This document shows, one piece after another, positions 12,039-24,520 of a stretch of DNA of 37,807 bases; within the stretch, counting starts at the first letter, position 1; each line of letters starts with the position of its first letter. This stretch comes from Apostichopus parvimensis (taxonomy: Eukaryota; Echinodermata; Holothuroidea; Aspidochirotida; Stichopodidae): contig KN888733.1 of assembly GCA_000934455.1 (NCBI GenBank), forward strand, positions 17,793 through 55,599. The letters are read 5' to 3'. A model generated the notes under the pieces. The model did no database searches and was not told the DNA's origin. It saw only the letters and a program-made list of their open reading frames with translations. The translations under genes were made by a program, and so were the position numbers.

Positions 12039-12127
12039 AACCGAGATGGTGGTGGCCTCCTCAGACATAACACAAGAGCCACCAATTTCGGAGACAGTGA
12101 GCTCGCTGTTACTTTTGCCGTCAATGA
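12039..12127 (+). CDS. Candidate coding exon of a plus-strand gene
   Basis: An 89-nt segment that is sharply more GC-rich than its flanks. It is bounded by an acceptor ATTAAATAATCAG (weak pyrimidine tract) and a donor ATGA|GTAAAG. With two bases from the first exon at 9,997 it reads TEMVVASSDITQEPPI, then SETVSSLLLLPSM, and leaves one base over. That phase fits the exon at 25,277. The minus strand of the same segment is also open (DGKSNSELTVSEIGGS...), with a strong GTGAGT donor at its left edge but a stop two codons before it. The strand is therefore not certain; plus is preferred because both edges of the GC-rich block coincide with plus splice signals and phases agree on both sides. Ser/Thr-rich, probably disordered; no family recognised. 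Confidence 0.45.
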
Positions 12128-13572
12128 GTAAAGTAATTGTAACTTGAAAATGATAAAATATAGTTCCTAGTTCCTTTATATTTAATGTACAAGGATCTGA
12201 TGATTTGCTGTGCACATAAAAAGAAGAAGCCCCAAATGAGAAGTTAGGGTTATGCTGGGTAAAGATCTGCTTACTTTAGTTTGTTTCCAGAGTACCCATT
12301 AATAGCAACTTAACTTTCACTTCTGCCTCCACTTCTCTTTCGTCATTTCCTCACACTCCTCTCATGACCGACATTGCAACACACATTTACCGCAACGAAA
12401 GCTAACGGTGGCCACAAACGGCAATAATACAATGGATGTAAATAGGGAAATACCCAACCGCTATGGTCCATAAGTTTATTTATAAAACAGCAATAAAGAA
12501 AAAAAAGTTCAAAAACAGAATGAGCAATTCAGTGTTTCAGGCGGATACCAAAGTTTAGTTAAGATTCTCTGGCAAGGAAGCACAATGAACCTGAGACCAG
12601 GCTGATGCAGGTACTGTATTATTATGTTAGGTTGCCATATATATGAGATGTCAGTGCTGTTATACATTGCAATGACATTAATGATAAGAGAAAAAAATAG
12701 TATTCTATCACATACATGTATAGCTCTAGCCAAGACAAATTGGTATGTCACCTCAAAATCTAGTCTGACAGTTAAACACCAATTTTTACTTTACACCGTA
12801 AAAAATAAAAAATAAAACAAAAATAGAGTGAAGGTCAGGATTGAGTGATCCATTACTTTAGATTCAAAGACAGATTATTAAGTGAATTCTGACCTAAAAT
12901 ATTGAACATCTGATATATTAAAGGCATCACAAACTAAAATACATCTGAACTATACTGTTTATGCAGTTGATGACTGGAGTTGAATTTTGGAGTTTTTTCT
13001 ATGGTAATATATATGCTTCAGGCAAGGCAGGGCGAAAATGACAATATCACCTTCAGGTATATACAGTATGTTACTTCAGAAATGTCATAGTACTGCATAA
13101 ATGTCAAATGTACATTAATGTAGGACTTGACTAAATTTCATTGCATTTTCAGAAATCTGACAGTGCCAAGTAATTAACATATCATTCATTCTCTGATGAT
13201 TTGATTTCATTGACTGATAAACTGGACCCCACCCAGTTGTCTGCAAATGCTTTCAAGCAATTATTCCATGTGTGGGCTTTGATCATTTCATGCATCACAT
13301 GTACTGTGCAGAGGGTAGTGATTCACCTCATATATACAACTATTCACAAGTCGCAAAGTTTGTCGAATTTTTGTTAAATAATTTAATGACATGAATCTAA
13401 ATATATATCTGATCGCTTTCAGTGACCGATATTTCAAAACTGACAGATGACATTTCTATGAAATCATATGAGAGAAGATTTTACAACTCAAAATGGAAAT
13501 TAGTATTTCATGCCAATTCTTTATTAGTTCTACATTAACTCTCTCTTTGAATACAGTGTGGCCCAGCCTTTA
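12128..13572. other. Non-coding stretch
   Basis: AT-rich sequence with no supported exon, RNA gene or clear repeat. Two short overlapping frames near 12,509-12,815 on opposite strands look random. Probably intron. Confidence 0.5.
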
Positions 13573-14086
13573 TCATTTACAATGTGTCTGCATAGTAATC
13601 ATTTACAATGTGTGTCTGTGTAGTATTCATTTACAATGTGTGTCTGCATAGTAATCATTTACAATGTGTGTCTGTGTAGTAATCATTTAGTATGTGTGTC
13701 TGCATAGTATTCATTTACAATGTGTGTGTCTGTGTAGTTTTCATTTACATTTACAATGTGTGTCTTCATAGTATTCATTTACAATGTGTGTCTGCATAGT
13801 ATTCATTTATGTGTGTTGTGTAGTAATTATTTACAATGTGTGTCTGCGTAGTAATCATTTACGATGTGTGTCTGTGTAGTATACATTTACAGTGTGCCTG
13901 CATACTGTAGTATACATTTACAGTGTGCCTGCATAGTATTCATTTACAATGCATGGCTGCATTGTATTCATTTACAATGTGTGTCTGTGTAGTATTCATT
14001 TACAATGCGTGTCTACTGTCTGTGTAGTATTCATTTACAATGTGTGTTTGCGTAATATTCATTTACAATGTGTGTCTGTGTAGTAT
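13573..14086. repeat. Minisatellite, about 18 units of 27-30 bp
   Basis: The unit is TCATTTACAATGTGTGTCTG followed by either CATAGTAAT or TGTAGTAT. Counting CATTTA starts gives about 18 copies across about 515 bp, with indels in several (extra CATTTA at about 13,745; extra CTACTGT at about 14,012). In the first six units the CATA and TGTA variants alternate, suggesting a two-unit higher-order repeat. A 62-codon frame starting at 14,068 is partly built from this array and is not a gene. Confidence 0.93.
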
Positions 14087-16650
14087 GTGTTTGTCTTTGG
14101 GTCAGGAGTTTCACATCTAGTCATTCCATTTCCAAAAGGGTCCAACTTTGTGACATTCTTTGTGTAAAATTAGGACACAAAAAACTTTTGCAAGTTGGAA
14201 CCTCCCAAGTATATAAGACGGATCAATCACCAGCATTTATTGGTTCCCGGGTTTGAAAACATTGTTCAAAGTTACTTCAACTACCACCAGATGCATCGTA
14301 GTGGTCAATACTTGAATGATTTTGCACTTGGATTACACGTGTCTGTGCGGAGAGGAAATTGCTTTTTTAGTCGTGTTCATTAATCGTAATGACCAAGATC
14401 CAGTATGCCAGAGACAACAGTTGAATAGTGAGGAAATTAAAATATTCGCCGTCTACTGACAAAACAGGAAGGTCCCCATTAAGTTTGCCCATAATTACAC
14501 ACACCAGTTGTAATAATGATGATAAAAGAAAAAAAATGCCCCGTACATGTGATATCTGGAGTCAGGACTGCTCGCAAGCTAACAATGAGTCCATATCAAG
14601 TTCATAATGGTAATAACAGAAGAATCATTGTTTATCAAATTGAAGAAACGCCAGGTTATTATTTTCTCCCGTCTCCACGGCAACCAGATGGTATTGAATA
14701 AATCTGTTACTTTGATTCCCAAATCAATTCTCAAGTAGGGCATGACTAAAAAAAGTTGCTGCCTAGAAGCAGTATACCTTACACACAATAAGATGCCCTC
14801 CATGTATCCCCAATGGGAATTGCAATGACCACTTAAGTTTGCCTTTTGGTGTATTAAACTGCTTCAAAGTAAAGGCAAACATTATCGATGTGACCTGCAG
14901 TTAATTTCTGTGAAATTACATGGCATGTATTACAACTGTGGACGGAGGTACAGAAATTGAAGTCGCTCATTTCGTTAACCTACGTCATCGTTTTTTGCCA
15001 GTCACTGGTATGGCTTTCACACCATGCAAACACGGAAGTAAATATGCTGTAACCACGGCAACAGTGAAATAACAAATAACATTAAATAAACTGAAAAGCG
15101 AATGTGTATAGAAGAGTTTAAAATTAAGGTGATGATTGTTAAAGATGAAACTTCAGAGAGCAAACAAAATATCTTCCTCTCAGTTACTTCTCCCTAATCT
15201 CGTTCTCTCCGTCCGACTTCTACGAAGAAACCACTTGGAACCCCGGGTATTTACACGAAGGAAAACATCCGGCATAAACCAGTTTGTAAATAGGTTGGCT
15301 CGATCCCTACAAGACCACTAGTTATACGTAGAAAATGACAATGTGGTTTATTATCTTGGCATTAAAACATTCTATGAGTTAAGGTTAGATTAAAAGTAAA
15401 AGTGATTCAAATTTGATTATTGAACTTTTTGTCAGTTTTTTAACCATGCTATTGTGGTAGGGATGTGTTTACTGTAGCTGATGTATTGTTCCCTTGTCAA
15501 TGACAGGTATAACTTTTGCTTATTTGTGCCATCCTCCCACATCCATGGTGTGTTTACGAATTTGGAAATTCCAAAACTTGTAAACAAGGGTGATCCCAAT
15601 TGTTAGGACATGTGGTGTTAGCTTTCACTGACATGGAGATGTTTGTGTAGAAACGTTAGCATGCCTTAAATTTGTTCATGCCTCGAGTTAAGTTTGTTCA
15701 GCTGTTCATAATAGCAGGAAGAGGCTGGTGGAGGCTCAGGGGGAAGCCTGCAGCCTCCTCAGACACCTGTGAGGTACATAGGGGGGGGCGAGTGATCTTA
15801 CATCTGATTAGTTCCCCCCCCCCGCACTATCAATCGTTCACCTCACCTGTACTAGTCATGTGTTACTAGTTGTATGTCTTTATTACCTTACTGTCCTCAC
15901 AGTGCAATGTAAATCCTAGCTACATGACATGATGACGGTCCTGAAGTAACCAGTAGCTTGGTAAGATATACTGATGAGAAACACTTAAAACTCTAACGAA
16001 AATCCTTTTAATTTATTGTTTGATAAAAGCATACTAAAACTTATTATTCTGGTTAAACACAATGATGAGAAATAGCAAAGCTCTAATTAATATGTACATT
16101 GATGCTTTATTTAAAGGGTGTGAAGACTTGCGCAAAATGAAACGTCTAATGCCGGTAATCTCAATCTGACCTAGTTTCGAATGAGGTGAAACTACTTTGT
16201 ATGACTATTGGCCAATCACAGTTCTTCTAGCCCCAAGTTTAATGTCCGATTCCAAAAGAAAACTCAGCAGATAAAATATTGTTCACCATTTAAGAGAGAA
16301 AATAAAAAGGGTAATTTTACCTCCAAATCAACTTCTCACCTAAGCTAACCAACTGTATTTTCATCACACATATATCTCTTTCATCTGAATCTTATTTTAA
16401 GTGCCGTAATTATGGAATGAATTGTGACTATTAAGGCCCACCTACCAATTCTCACCGCATCCATCCTGTACGGTATGTTTTCTCGAGGGTGTTAAAAGGT
16501 TTCTCTCTGTAAGGAGAGAAACCATTCGACAGCTGATGTTTGCAAGTGAAGATTGATGGCAAAATTAGTTGCCTCTCCAAAACAGGAACTTGAGGATATA
16601 GTTTAAATCAGCCTTGAAAGATTCTATTACCAGACCAGGTCATCTCTTGC
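14087..16650. other. Non-coding stretch, no certain exon
   Basis: Two open frames on the plus strand read somewhat like protein but lack convincing splice context: 14,516-14,701 and 15,136-15,321. The second is rich in CpG and contains RLLRRNHLEPRVFTRRK. I cannot decide whether either is an exon. Poly-G/poly-C runs flank 15,780-15,825. A truncated copy of a TTAA-ended repeat begins at 16,111 and is listed separately. Confidence 0.4.
16111..16191 (+). repeat. Truncated copy of the 33.2-kb TTAA-ended element
   Basis: Starts TTAAAGGGTGTGAAGACT and continues through AATGCCGGTAATCT and GACCTAGTTTCGAATGAGGTG, matching 33,220-33,291 with few changes. Downstream the similarity stops and I find no matching right-hand terminal repeat, so this copy is truncated or rearranged. 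Confidence 0.75.
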
Positions 16651-17284
16651 TTAAAGCAGCAATTTGCATCCTTTTCTATGATTTTTCTCAAACTCACTGA
16701 CTCCACTATGCCATAACGACATACATAACTAGCTTATCTATTTAAATCTTACTTCAAATGGTGGCATAAAAGTCGAAAAATTTGCAACTTTCAACTTTGT
16801 TTTTCTCCAAGATATTTTCCGTTGGGATCCCAATAAACCTCGCCCATAATATGAATATTTAAACACTATGAACGTCATTGACCAATACGTAATACAACAC
16901 CATGCTTGATTTGTGTAAATTGTCTATAGTAGTTGTACCAGGGAGCTGTTAGAGTACCAGCTCGCTGGTTATACCAAGTTACCAACTCGACGTTTTGAAT
17001 CTATTTTTAGCAACGGCTCATAACTAAACCTGCATCTCTGATTGGTTGAGTTCAAACTAGTGGGTTGGGGGAACTGTATGCGATTAATATGAAATGTGTA
17101 ATTTGTCGGTGGACACTTTTCTCATTATATGCAAATGTCCTTAATTACTCGCCAATTAACGCTTTTGGCAGGGAAAAAACTTGGCTAATATCTTAGTTTG
17201 CTGTTTTGTGATTGATATGTAAACAACTAGATGGACTTGTCAAAAAAGTGGAAAACGGCGACCAAATGCATAATGCTGCTTTAA
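16651..17284. mobile_element. MITE-like element with TTAA ends and 15-bp inverted repeats
   Basis: The left end is TTAA then AGCAGCAATTTGCAT; the right end, read in reverse complement, is TTAA then AGCAGCATTATGCAT, a 13 of 15 match. TTAA at both ends is the target-site duplication made by piggyBac-type transposases, which suggests a non-autonomous relative (inference). The interior of about 620 bp has no coding frame. It includes a perfect octamer ATGCAAAT near 17,130. Confidence 0.65.
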
Positions 17285-19152
17285 GTCATGTCTTTGAGAA
17301 TCAGAGAAATATTACCAATTTGCCAACCATAATAACTGGAGCCTGTTAACACTAGATTCATCTCATCTGGGCTATAAGTAGCCTACCATTTTTTATTTGT
17401 TGACAAAATTGCAAGGATGTAATTTATAAGAAGAAAAAAAAAAAGGATCAACTTTATGAATACTAATGCCAAAAATTTGTTTCACATTATTTTTAGCTTT
17501 ACAGCAACTTAGTTGATTTTTAACATTTTATAAGCAAAATGGTTTGAGCCCTCCATTTATATATTAATTTAACAAAAATTAGTTTTAAATATCTCAGTTC
17601 AATGGTCAAGACCACAAAAAAAAGGGGGGGGGCCAATTTTAACCTAGACCCAGATTGAAAGATGTACATTGAGTTGAAAATGCTCTTCATATGATCAAAT
17701 TCCTGGGATGAACATTCAATTTTCACACATGTACAGACCAGACTACCTAAAGTTTACTTTTGAGGTGTGAATGAAGTGATCAGTTTAACGTTACTACGGA
17801 AATGTCTCTACGTCATTTCCTTCATACGTAAGTTTTAAGATGGATTTCTAATTTCCAGTGAAGGATTGCGAGATTCACATCCACAATTGGCACACCCATG
17901 TTCGGCATTGTTTACACAGAAATACACTTTGAACTCTTTTGACAGATAACTACCTTTTGTTCTGCACGTAATCTCAAGACAAATAATTCCGGTTAAGACA
18001 ATAGCATACTAACGATTAATAATTTATCAGTTTTCCAAGGGACCGTCTCTCGAGGGAGTGAATGTAATCTTACTAAGCCATATATTTATTTTAATAGTTG
18101 TGAACAAAGAAAAAAATGAAATAAGTATATAGACATATATAAAGTAATAATTATCAAAGATTGTATTGATAAGTGGAAATTACGTGACCCACATGAGGAA
18201 CATGCAGTAGAGAACAATGTGACACAGATCATGTAAGTCCTGGGAATGCAGTGAAGTGAGCTGTTATTAATTGAGTAGTACTACTTGAGTGCTTAGGTCA
18301 ATCCATTAAACCAGATATATTATGGTTGTACTCATGCAACCAACAGAGAAGGGAGGGGAGGAACTGAAAATCAAGGGGAAAATGCTGCCATTTCATCTGA
18401 CACAAGGAACAAATAAATAGACAACTATAGACTACTATTGTATTGTTAAAGTGAGAATTACCTGACCCGCAATATAAGGAACACGTACTGTTAACTGAGA
18501 ACAATGTGATTATTATAAAAGTTATGGAAACGCTCAGATTGTGCTGATCAATGACTGATGGCTTCCCAAAAAACCAAGGAGTGCACATCATTTACTGTGG
18601 CTGATCATTCCACTATTAAAGCCCATTGGTAACTTTGACCCCATATTGCGGTTGTCCTTTGTCAACCAAGGGAGGAAGGAGGAGTCAGGGAGAACTAAGA
18701 AAGAAAGACAGACTGGAAGGGGAAAAAACAGAAAGAAGGGAAAGAGGAAGGGGAATATTAGCATAGACAATAGACTGGATAATGATCATAATATTACTGA
18801 TCAAGGACTCATTCTTTTATTTTCCCTTTGGTTTTTGTTGGGTGGGGGGGGGGGGGGGTTGTGTTCACAACTATATATGCTGTATGTTTAACTTAATCAG
18901 TTATGTTCATATTGCACATATTGTTGTGGAAATACTTTTTTTTAGGAAAATGAAATCAAATGTTACTATTAGTAACAATATGGCCTGAGAAATATTACTT
19001 GTAAGAAATTGGCAAGTAAAATTTTATTATTAAATGAAACTCTTTATAAAACCATTGAAGTAAGTATTCAACTGCACTGTGAAGGGATTCTTAGTTGGTA
19101 ATATCTTGATTTCTATCAATAAACAACTCTGCTACTGTACTGTACTACTCAC
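17285..19152. other. Non-coding stretch
   Basis: No supported exon. It contains a poly-A run followed by poly-G at about 17,617-17,632, a diverged duplication at 18.16-18.51 kb (listed), a purine-rich stretch at 18,668-18,752 that produces low-complexity open frames, and a 14-base poly-G run ending at 18,858. Confidence 0.5.
18158..18509. repeat. Diverged direct duplication, copies about 275 bp apart
   Basis: Copy 1 is about 18,160-18,222 and copy 2 about 18,437-18,509. Shared blocks are ATTGTATTG, AGTG, AATTAC, TGACCC, AGGAACA and GAGAACAATGTGA, in the same order. Confidence 0.65.
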
Positions 19153-19384
19153 CTTGATTAGATGTATACAGATAACCAAAACTGAGCAAGATAGTGCCTT
19201 TAATTAAACTAATGTAAACATTTCGTGCCAAGCTAGCATAACACACACGACATTCCACACTCCTAGTGTTATTACCATCATCAGGTACAGCAGTATGTAC
19301 CCTGAAGTGGTCTTTTCCCATCAATTTCCTGAATATATTTTTCTGAGAAATATCGCGTAGAAACTGCTCCTCCATCTCACGTAC
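19153..19384 (-). CDS. Candidate coding exon, family unknown
   Basis: A 232-nt open segment on the minus strand between an acceptor TTTTTAATCAG and a strong donor CAAG|GTGAGT. In phase 0 it begins VREMEEQFLRDISQKNIFRK, which looks like a charged helix or coiled coil, continues through HTAVPDDGNNTRSVE and ends in a hydrophobic stretch with LLSFGYLYTSNQ. The first third reads more like protein than the last. An earlier donor may be used, or the whole may be a chance open frame. Phase 0 at its start agrees with the candidate at 24,919-24,957; the end leaves one base, which does not fit the exon at 6,674 directly, so another exon would be needed. Confidence 0.42.
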
Positions 19385-19605
19385 CTGATTAAAAATGAAC
19401 TTACGGTATTTATCGAACTTCCTTAATAGCTTTCAAAATCCTGACAAAGCTCTGTAGAAATTGTTACCACAGTCATGGTATCATTCTGAACAAACATTTT
19501 GCAGGCAAGGGAGATAATCTCTATGATTGAACTGTATTTGTTTTGTACCTGGGTCTGTCAAAACTCATCAAACACTCCATAGAAACAGAACTCTTGAGAA
19601 TCCTG

Positions 19606-19665
19606 TTCTAGGCACGGTAGAATGAGAGTGCTAAGGTTGTGGGGAGACAAGTAAGTGAAGAAGGA
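19606..19665 (+). repeat. Dispersed repeat with donor-like end, copy 2
   Basis: Close match to 11,168-11,216: the same TTCTAGGCACGGTAGAATGA start, then GTGCTAAGGTTG and GGGGAGACAAGTAAG. Here the donor-like end has CAA instead of CAG before GTAAG. Confidence 0.75.
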
Positions 19666-19834
19666 AGTAAATTTAAGGCACACAATTTTACACTTTTACA
19701 GCTACCGTACTATAATTTGGGCTGTGGTAATCAAACAAAGCTCATGAAAGATAATCCACCACAACCTGACCCCTCAGGAACCACCCAGACACAGGTTTGA
19801 GATTAAGGGGGTGATGCAGAGAGGGGATTGGGTT

Positions 19835-19860
19835 GGGGAGAGGGGAGGGGAGGGGAGGGG
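19835..19860 (+). other. G-quadruplex-prone tract
   Basis: Five runs of four G separated by single A or GA (GGGGAGAGGGGAGGGGAGGG and onward). Four or more closely spaced G-runs are the textbook requirement for intramolecular G-quadruplex folding. Confidence 0.8.
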
Positions 19861-20963
19861 ACAGAACATGGCGACACTACACTTGAACATCAGTTTCTTG
19901 AAAACTATGTTAGGTGACTTTTCCATGGAGAAACCATTTCCATGTTGCTCAGAAAAATCTATCAATGTTGTTTGTTAAGTAGTGTGAGCCCCTTCCTCCC
20001 CCACCCCCCCCCCTCACTAAACACAGATTAATTAGATAGATAGAAACTTTAGAAACTTTATTGTCCATTTCAGAAAACGGAAATAATTTCCCGTCGACAG
20101 TAAACATAATATTTTGTATATACATTGTATAAACATTATACAATGTATATTCCAATTACTTTCTGTCCTGCAGGACTGGCTTCAAAGTTCTTCAGTTGCA
20201 TCTACCCCGTTCAATGCACTTTCAGTTTTATTGTATAGACTATAGACGCTAACACTACGTCACACGACCTCTTTAACAACATTGCAGGTCATGTGCATGC
20301 TGGACAGGGAAAGGACACACTGTGTTGAAATTTTGATCACACCAACCGGTGATAAAATATGATGGAGAATATATGTAGTGAGTGTACAAGTCTAATGGTA
20401 CAGAGAGAATGCACAACCACTTCCATAGCCTACACAGAGGGCACAGCTGGCTATGCTATATATAGAAGACAAACAACACCTATTTCCATGAAAACAGCGG
20501 CCTATGATTGCTGTCTAGCCTAACCAAATACCTACTGTAGATACATGCATGGAATGTATACTGATGGATGCTATCAAAGAACACTTGTCTGCACGAAGCT
20601 CAAACGGGTTGTTTAAAAATCTGACCAAAAATGGCCCCCTACCTCTAGAAAAAAAAGACATTCAAACTTAAAACAAAAGATCATTCTTTTTATCTCTGAT
20701 TAAAGAGGCTAGTGTCTTCATCAATATCAGTGGGGTATTAATGTAATTGGTGTTATTCTTTTAAATATATATCATTAACTAAGCTCCTAAGATCTGGAAC
20801 ACTTTGAGTAATCGTCTCAAGTCTGTACAAACCATTGTTAAACTTTAAAACTTGTTGTACAAAGCTCTTTTGTTATCTCAGTATTCCTAACATTTCCTGT
20901 CTTCTATTTCAATTATTTTTCTAGTATCACTGTTACCTGATTTCATCAACATGTGGTAGGCTG

Positions 20964-21048
20964 AGTGGGATGGAGTGGGTGGGATATGATGGGTGGGGTG
21001 GGTGGGATATGATGGGCGGTGTGGGATGGGTGAGATGGGATGGGATGT
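20964..21048 (+). repeat. GGGATGGGTGG-rich imperfect minisatellite
   Basis: Irregular repeats of GGGTGGGAT, including GTGGGATATGATGGG twice about 22 bp apart. It creates a glycine/tryptophan-rich open frame on the plus strand, which is an artefact of the repeat. It is also G-quadruplex-prone. Confidence 0.8.
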
Positions 21049-22433
21049 CCTTTTCTATCTTGGTTTGTCAGTTCTTACTCCTTCCTTTAAATTCATTTGC
21101 CTGTTTTTCTTGCTGTCCAGTGATTTTCTATTCCACAAGTTTTCTTGTTAAACTTTCTTAGAAGTCTACTCAATAATTTAATTTATCTTTCCCACCATAA
21201 GTCCTCATCTTTGTGTCTTTGAAACCTAAATCTCGATGTCCTCAATATTTTGTTTGCACATTATCTCTCTTTGCAATGCTCTTTTGATTGATGGCTTCAA
21301 ATAAAAAACAAAGTTAATAATAGATGTGAAAGTGGCCACCGACTCGTCAACCTTTAGTTAATGCAGCGTCCTCTCAAAGAATAATTGTTGCGTTCAGTGC
21401 TCCGACATATCAATTGTCTCATTCAGAAAGCTATTCGATGAAATCCCTCGAGAGGTTTGGAACAGTTTGCGGGATGTGGGGAAACACTCCTTTTCAGCAA
21501 ACGTTTTACCTAAACTGTGATACACGACTTTGATGTCACCAGACTATTGTAAAGTTTTAAGACATTAATTACTACAGATGATCAAATCTAAGATATATGC
21601 TACAGTTATTCTACTCTGCCTGGCTACTTGATCTCCGTTGCAGAAAAACACAAGAAATCCACTGATTCTTCAAATTTCTTAAGCAATGCTAATAATCCAA
21701 TGGTTTCCTACTTCTAAAGGCAGTTCCCTTGAATCATCTTGGTTAAATTAGAAATTCTAATTTATCAGAATTATTTTAAACATCAGTGGGGCCTCTCTTT
21801 AAAACTACATGCTTTCCCGAAATTGTAAGGACACAGCGTGCAGATCTTATTTGGAAATTTACGGTCTGTATTTTCACAGATCCCTCACTGTCGTGATAAC
21901 AAGACTCCCCATAGATAGGCAGCTTCATATTTCGGCATAGACATATATTACGGTATTATTATCTAATCGCTTCATATCTCCCACGTAAATTCTGGAGGGA
22001 ATAAAAAAAAATATAGTGGGCCTCTTCTTCCTTTGGTGTTTAAACAGAAAGACACAGAACTTGTGTACTGTCTGTGCTGAACTAATGATATCTACATACA
22101 TCCTGTAGTTTACGTAGAATTCATCAAAAATCAATAATTCTTGACAAAATTTTCTATAAAAAAGGTGGAGACTGTGTTCTCCGGAAGATGCTCTAATATT
22201 GCTTCCATCCAACGCACTTCTTATCGGTAAATCTAGTCAAATAATGACAAATGGGGACATAATGTAATATTTCTTGATTAATAAGTATGTTAATAAGTTA
22301 TAAATTGATTCATAAATATGAACATTGTTGTTATTAATATGACACACACAAATGAAACTGAATCATCATCACCAGAGGAATCAGAGGTTCAGTAAAAATT
22401 GTATGAAACACCAAACATTTTGCAATTGTAAGC

Positions 22434-22468
22434 TGACAGACAGACAGACAGATAGACAGACAGACAGA
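22434..22468. repeat. GACA microsatellite
   Basis: About eight to nine copies of GACA with one GATA interruption. Confidence 0.95.
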
Positions 22469-23645
22469 ATGATAAAGGCCCATCTGGCTTAACTGAACAT
22501 GACAAGCTGGCCACATTTGTTAACAAGTTTTAAGCTGAAGGTAACTATCTGAGCTACTACAAAACTCAACGATAAACTCAAAAAGTTTACCTCCCTTTTT
22601 TACCAGAAAGATAGATTTTATAGTTCGAGACAAGCGTTTAGAACGTTCAAAACTGCGACACAAATTGGATACTAAATTATTCCTTGTTCATTACCATATA
22701 TAATCAACTATGCAGTAATTTGAACCAATCTGCAGTCCGTGACACACAGTATAGCCTCTGCCTACAGAATACTACATTATATTAAAACCTGGGTCCAAAG
22801 CAGTACAGATTTCAAAGTTAAGAAAGAAGAGAAGAATGTAGCAAAACTACATGCAAAAATCATATATCATAAAATATTGTCATATTCAGAGAGAATAATT
22901 TAGTCAACAAATTTTGCCTCTTGTAAAATACTATGCTTGCTGTGTACAAAAGCTGCTATATACACCTTTGCACTTACATATAACTATTTGCCCCATTTGC
23001 ATAGCATTTGGCGATGAGATACGGAATAAGTTATCGCTAGATATCAGAACTTGGGTGAACGGCTACAAGTCGATTCATTTAATCATTGGTTATGGAAAAG
23101 TTAGGCATTTTCCAGCAAACTTTCTATGATGTTATCCCAATATCCATATAAAGTGCCAAAAAACTTCCTTATATATCAGAAATGAGGATTTTCAAAAGAA
23201 AACCTTTTGTATACAAAATAATCATAAAAATGAAAATATTTAAAGACAAGATTGAAAATTGACAAGTATGAAGGTTACTCCAAACCTTAGATGCAGTGTC
23301 TGTGTTACAATCTGTACAGCGAGACGATAAGAATCCCACACGAAAATAAGGAAACACGATTACATATCCGTAGCGATGACTTACACTGTTACTACTATCG
23401 TGTGCGGTGTAGAGTATAAGGAAGGACACAAGCGAACTGTACAGTTGTTTTGAATCACAAATGACGCTTGCAATCTGTATGACCGCGATAACGACCAACT
23501 AGTGAAATACTGAATGATATCTAAAGACACTACAGACTATTAAAAAAACAAAACAAAAAGTCATCCATAGTACTTATTATATTCAGTAGGCATGTCAATT
23601 ATTGTAACTTTCACTTTTGATTTCGTATCTGAGCCTAAAAAGTAA

Positions 23646-24520
23646 NNNNNNNNNNNNNNNNNNNNNNNNNNNNNNNNNNNNNNNNNNNNNNNNNNNNNNN
23701 NNNNNNNNNNNNNNNNNNNNNNNNNNNNNNNNNNNNNNNNNNNNNNNNNNNNNNNNNNNNNNNNNNNNNNNNNNNNNNNNNNNNNNNNNNNNNNNNNNNN
23801 NNNNNNNNNNNNNNNNNNNNNNNNNNNNNNNNNNNNNNNNNNNNNNNNNNNNNNNNNNNNNNNNNNNNNNNNNNNNNNNNNNNNNNNNNNNNNNNNNNNN
23901 NNNNNNNNNNNNNNNNNNNNNNNNNNNNNNNNNNNNNNNNNNNNNNNNNNNNNNNNNNNNNNNNNNNNNNNNNNNNNNNNNNNNNNNNNNNNNNNNNNNN
24001 NNNNNNNNNNNNNNNNNNNNNNNNNNNNNNNNNNNNNNNNNNNNNNNNNNNNNNNNNNNNNNNNNNNNNNNNNNNNNNNNNNNNNNNNNNNNNNNNNNNN
24101 NNNNNNNNNNNNNNNNNNNNNNNNNNNNNNNNNNNNNNNNNNNNNNNNNNNNNNNNNNNNNNNNNNNNNNNNNNNNNNNNNNNNNNNNNNNNNNNNNNNN
24201 NNNNNNNNNNNNNNNNNNNNNNNNNNNNNNNNNNNNNNNNNNNNNNNNNNNNNNNNNNNNNNNNNNNNNNNNNNNNNNNNNNNNNNNNNNNNNNNNNNNN
24301 NNNNNNNNNNNNNNNNNNNNNNNNNNNNNNNNNNNNNNNNNNNNNNNNNNNNNNNNNNNNNNNNNNNNNNNNNNNNNNNNNNNNNNNNNNNNNNNNNNNN
24401 NNNNNNNNNNNNNNNNNNNNNNNNNNNNNNNNNNNNNNNNNNNNNNNNNNNNNNNNNNNNNNNNNNNNNNNNNNNNNNNNNNNNNNNNNNNNNNNNNNNN
24501 NNNNNNNNNNNNNNNNNNNN
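23646..24520. other. Assembly gap, 875 N
   Basis: A run of N bases between a unique left flank and a C-rich right flank (CGCCCTCCCCCCCCACCCC). Open frames drawn across it are meaningless. The C-run next to the gap suggests sequencing stopped at a homopolymer. Confidence 0.99.

Larger units (their letters stand above)
19866..23645. other. Non-coding stretch with one CpG cluster
   Basis: No certain exon. A CpG cluster at about 23,290-23,500 carries overlapping open frames on both strands: a 43-codon plus frame from an ATG at about 23,291 (MQCLCYNLYSETIRIP...) and a 109-codon minus frame. It could be an exon, a promoter or a repeat fragment. A minus-strand 95-codon frame at 21,925-22,212 has no splice support or recognisable domain. 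The GACA microsatellite and the GGGAT array are listed separately. Confidence 0.4.

Noticed and set aside
14068..14256. Cys/Val-rich frame
   Set aside because: Its start lies in the TGTGTGTCTG minisatellite.
16320..16480. Splice-like pairs giving 10-13-nt microexons on the minus strand
   Set aside because: Acceptors lack pyrimidine tracts and no neighbouring exon phase supports them; they show how often such pairs arise by chance.
20970..21161. Gly/Trp-rich frame
   Set aside because: It is a translation of the GGGATGGGTGG repeat.
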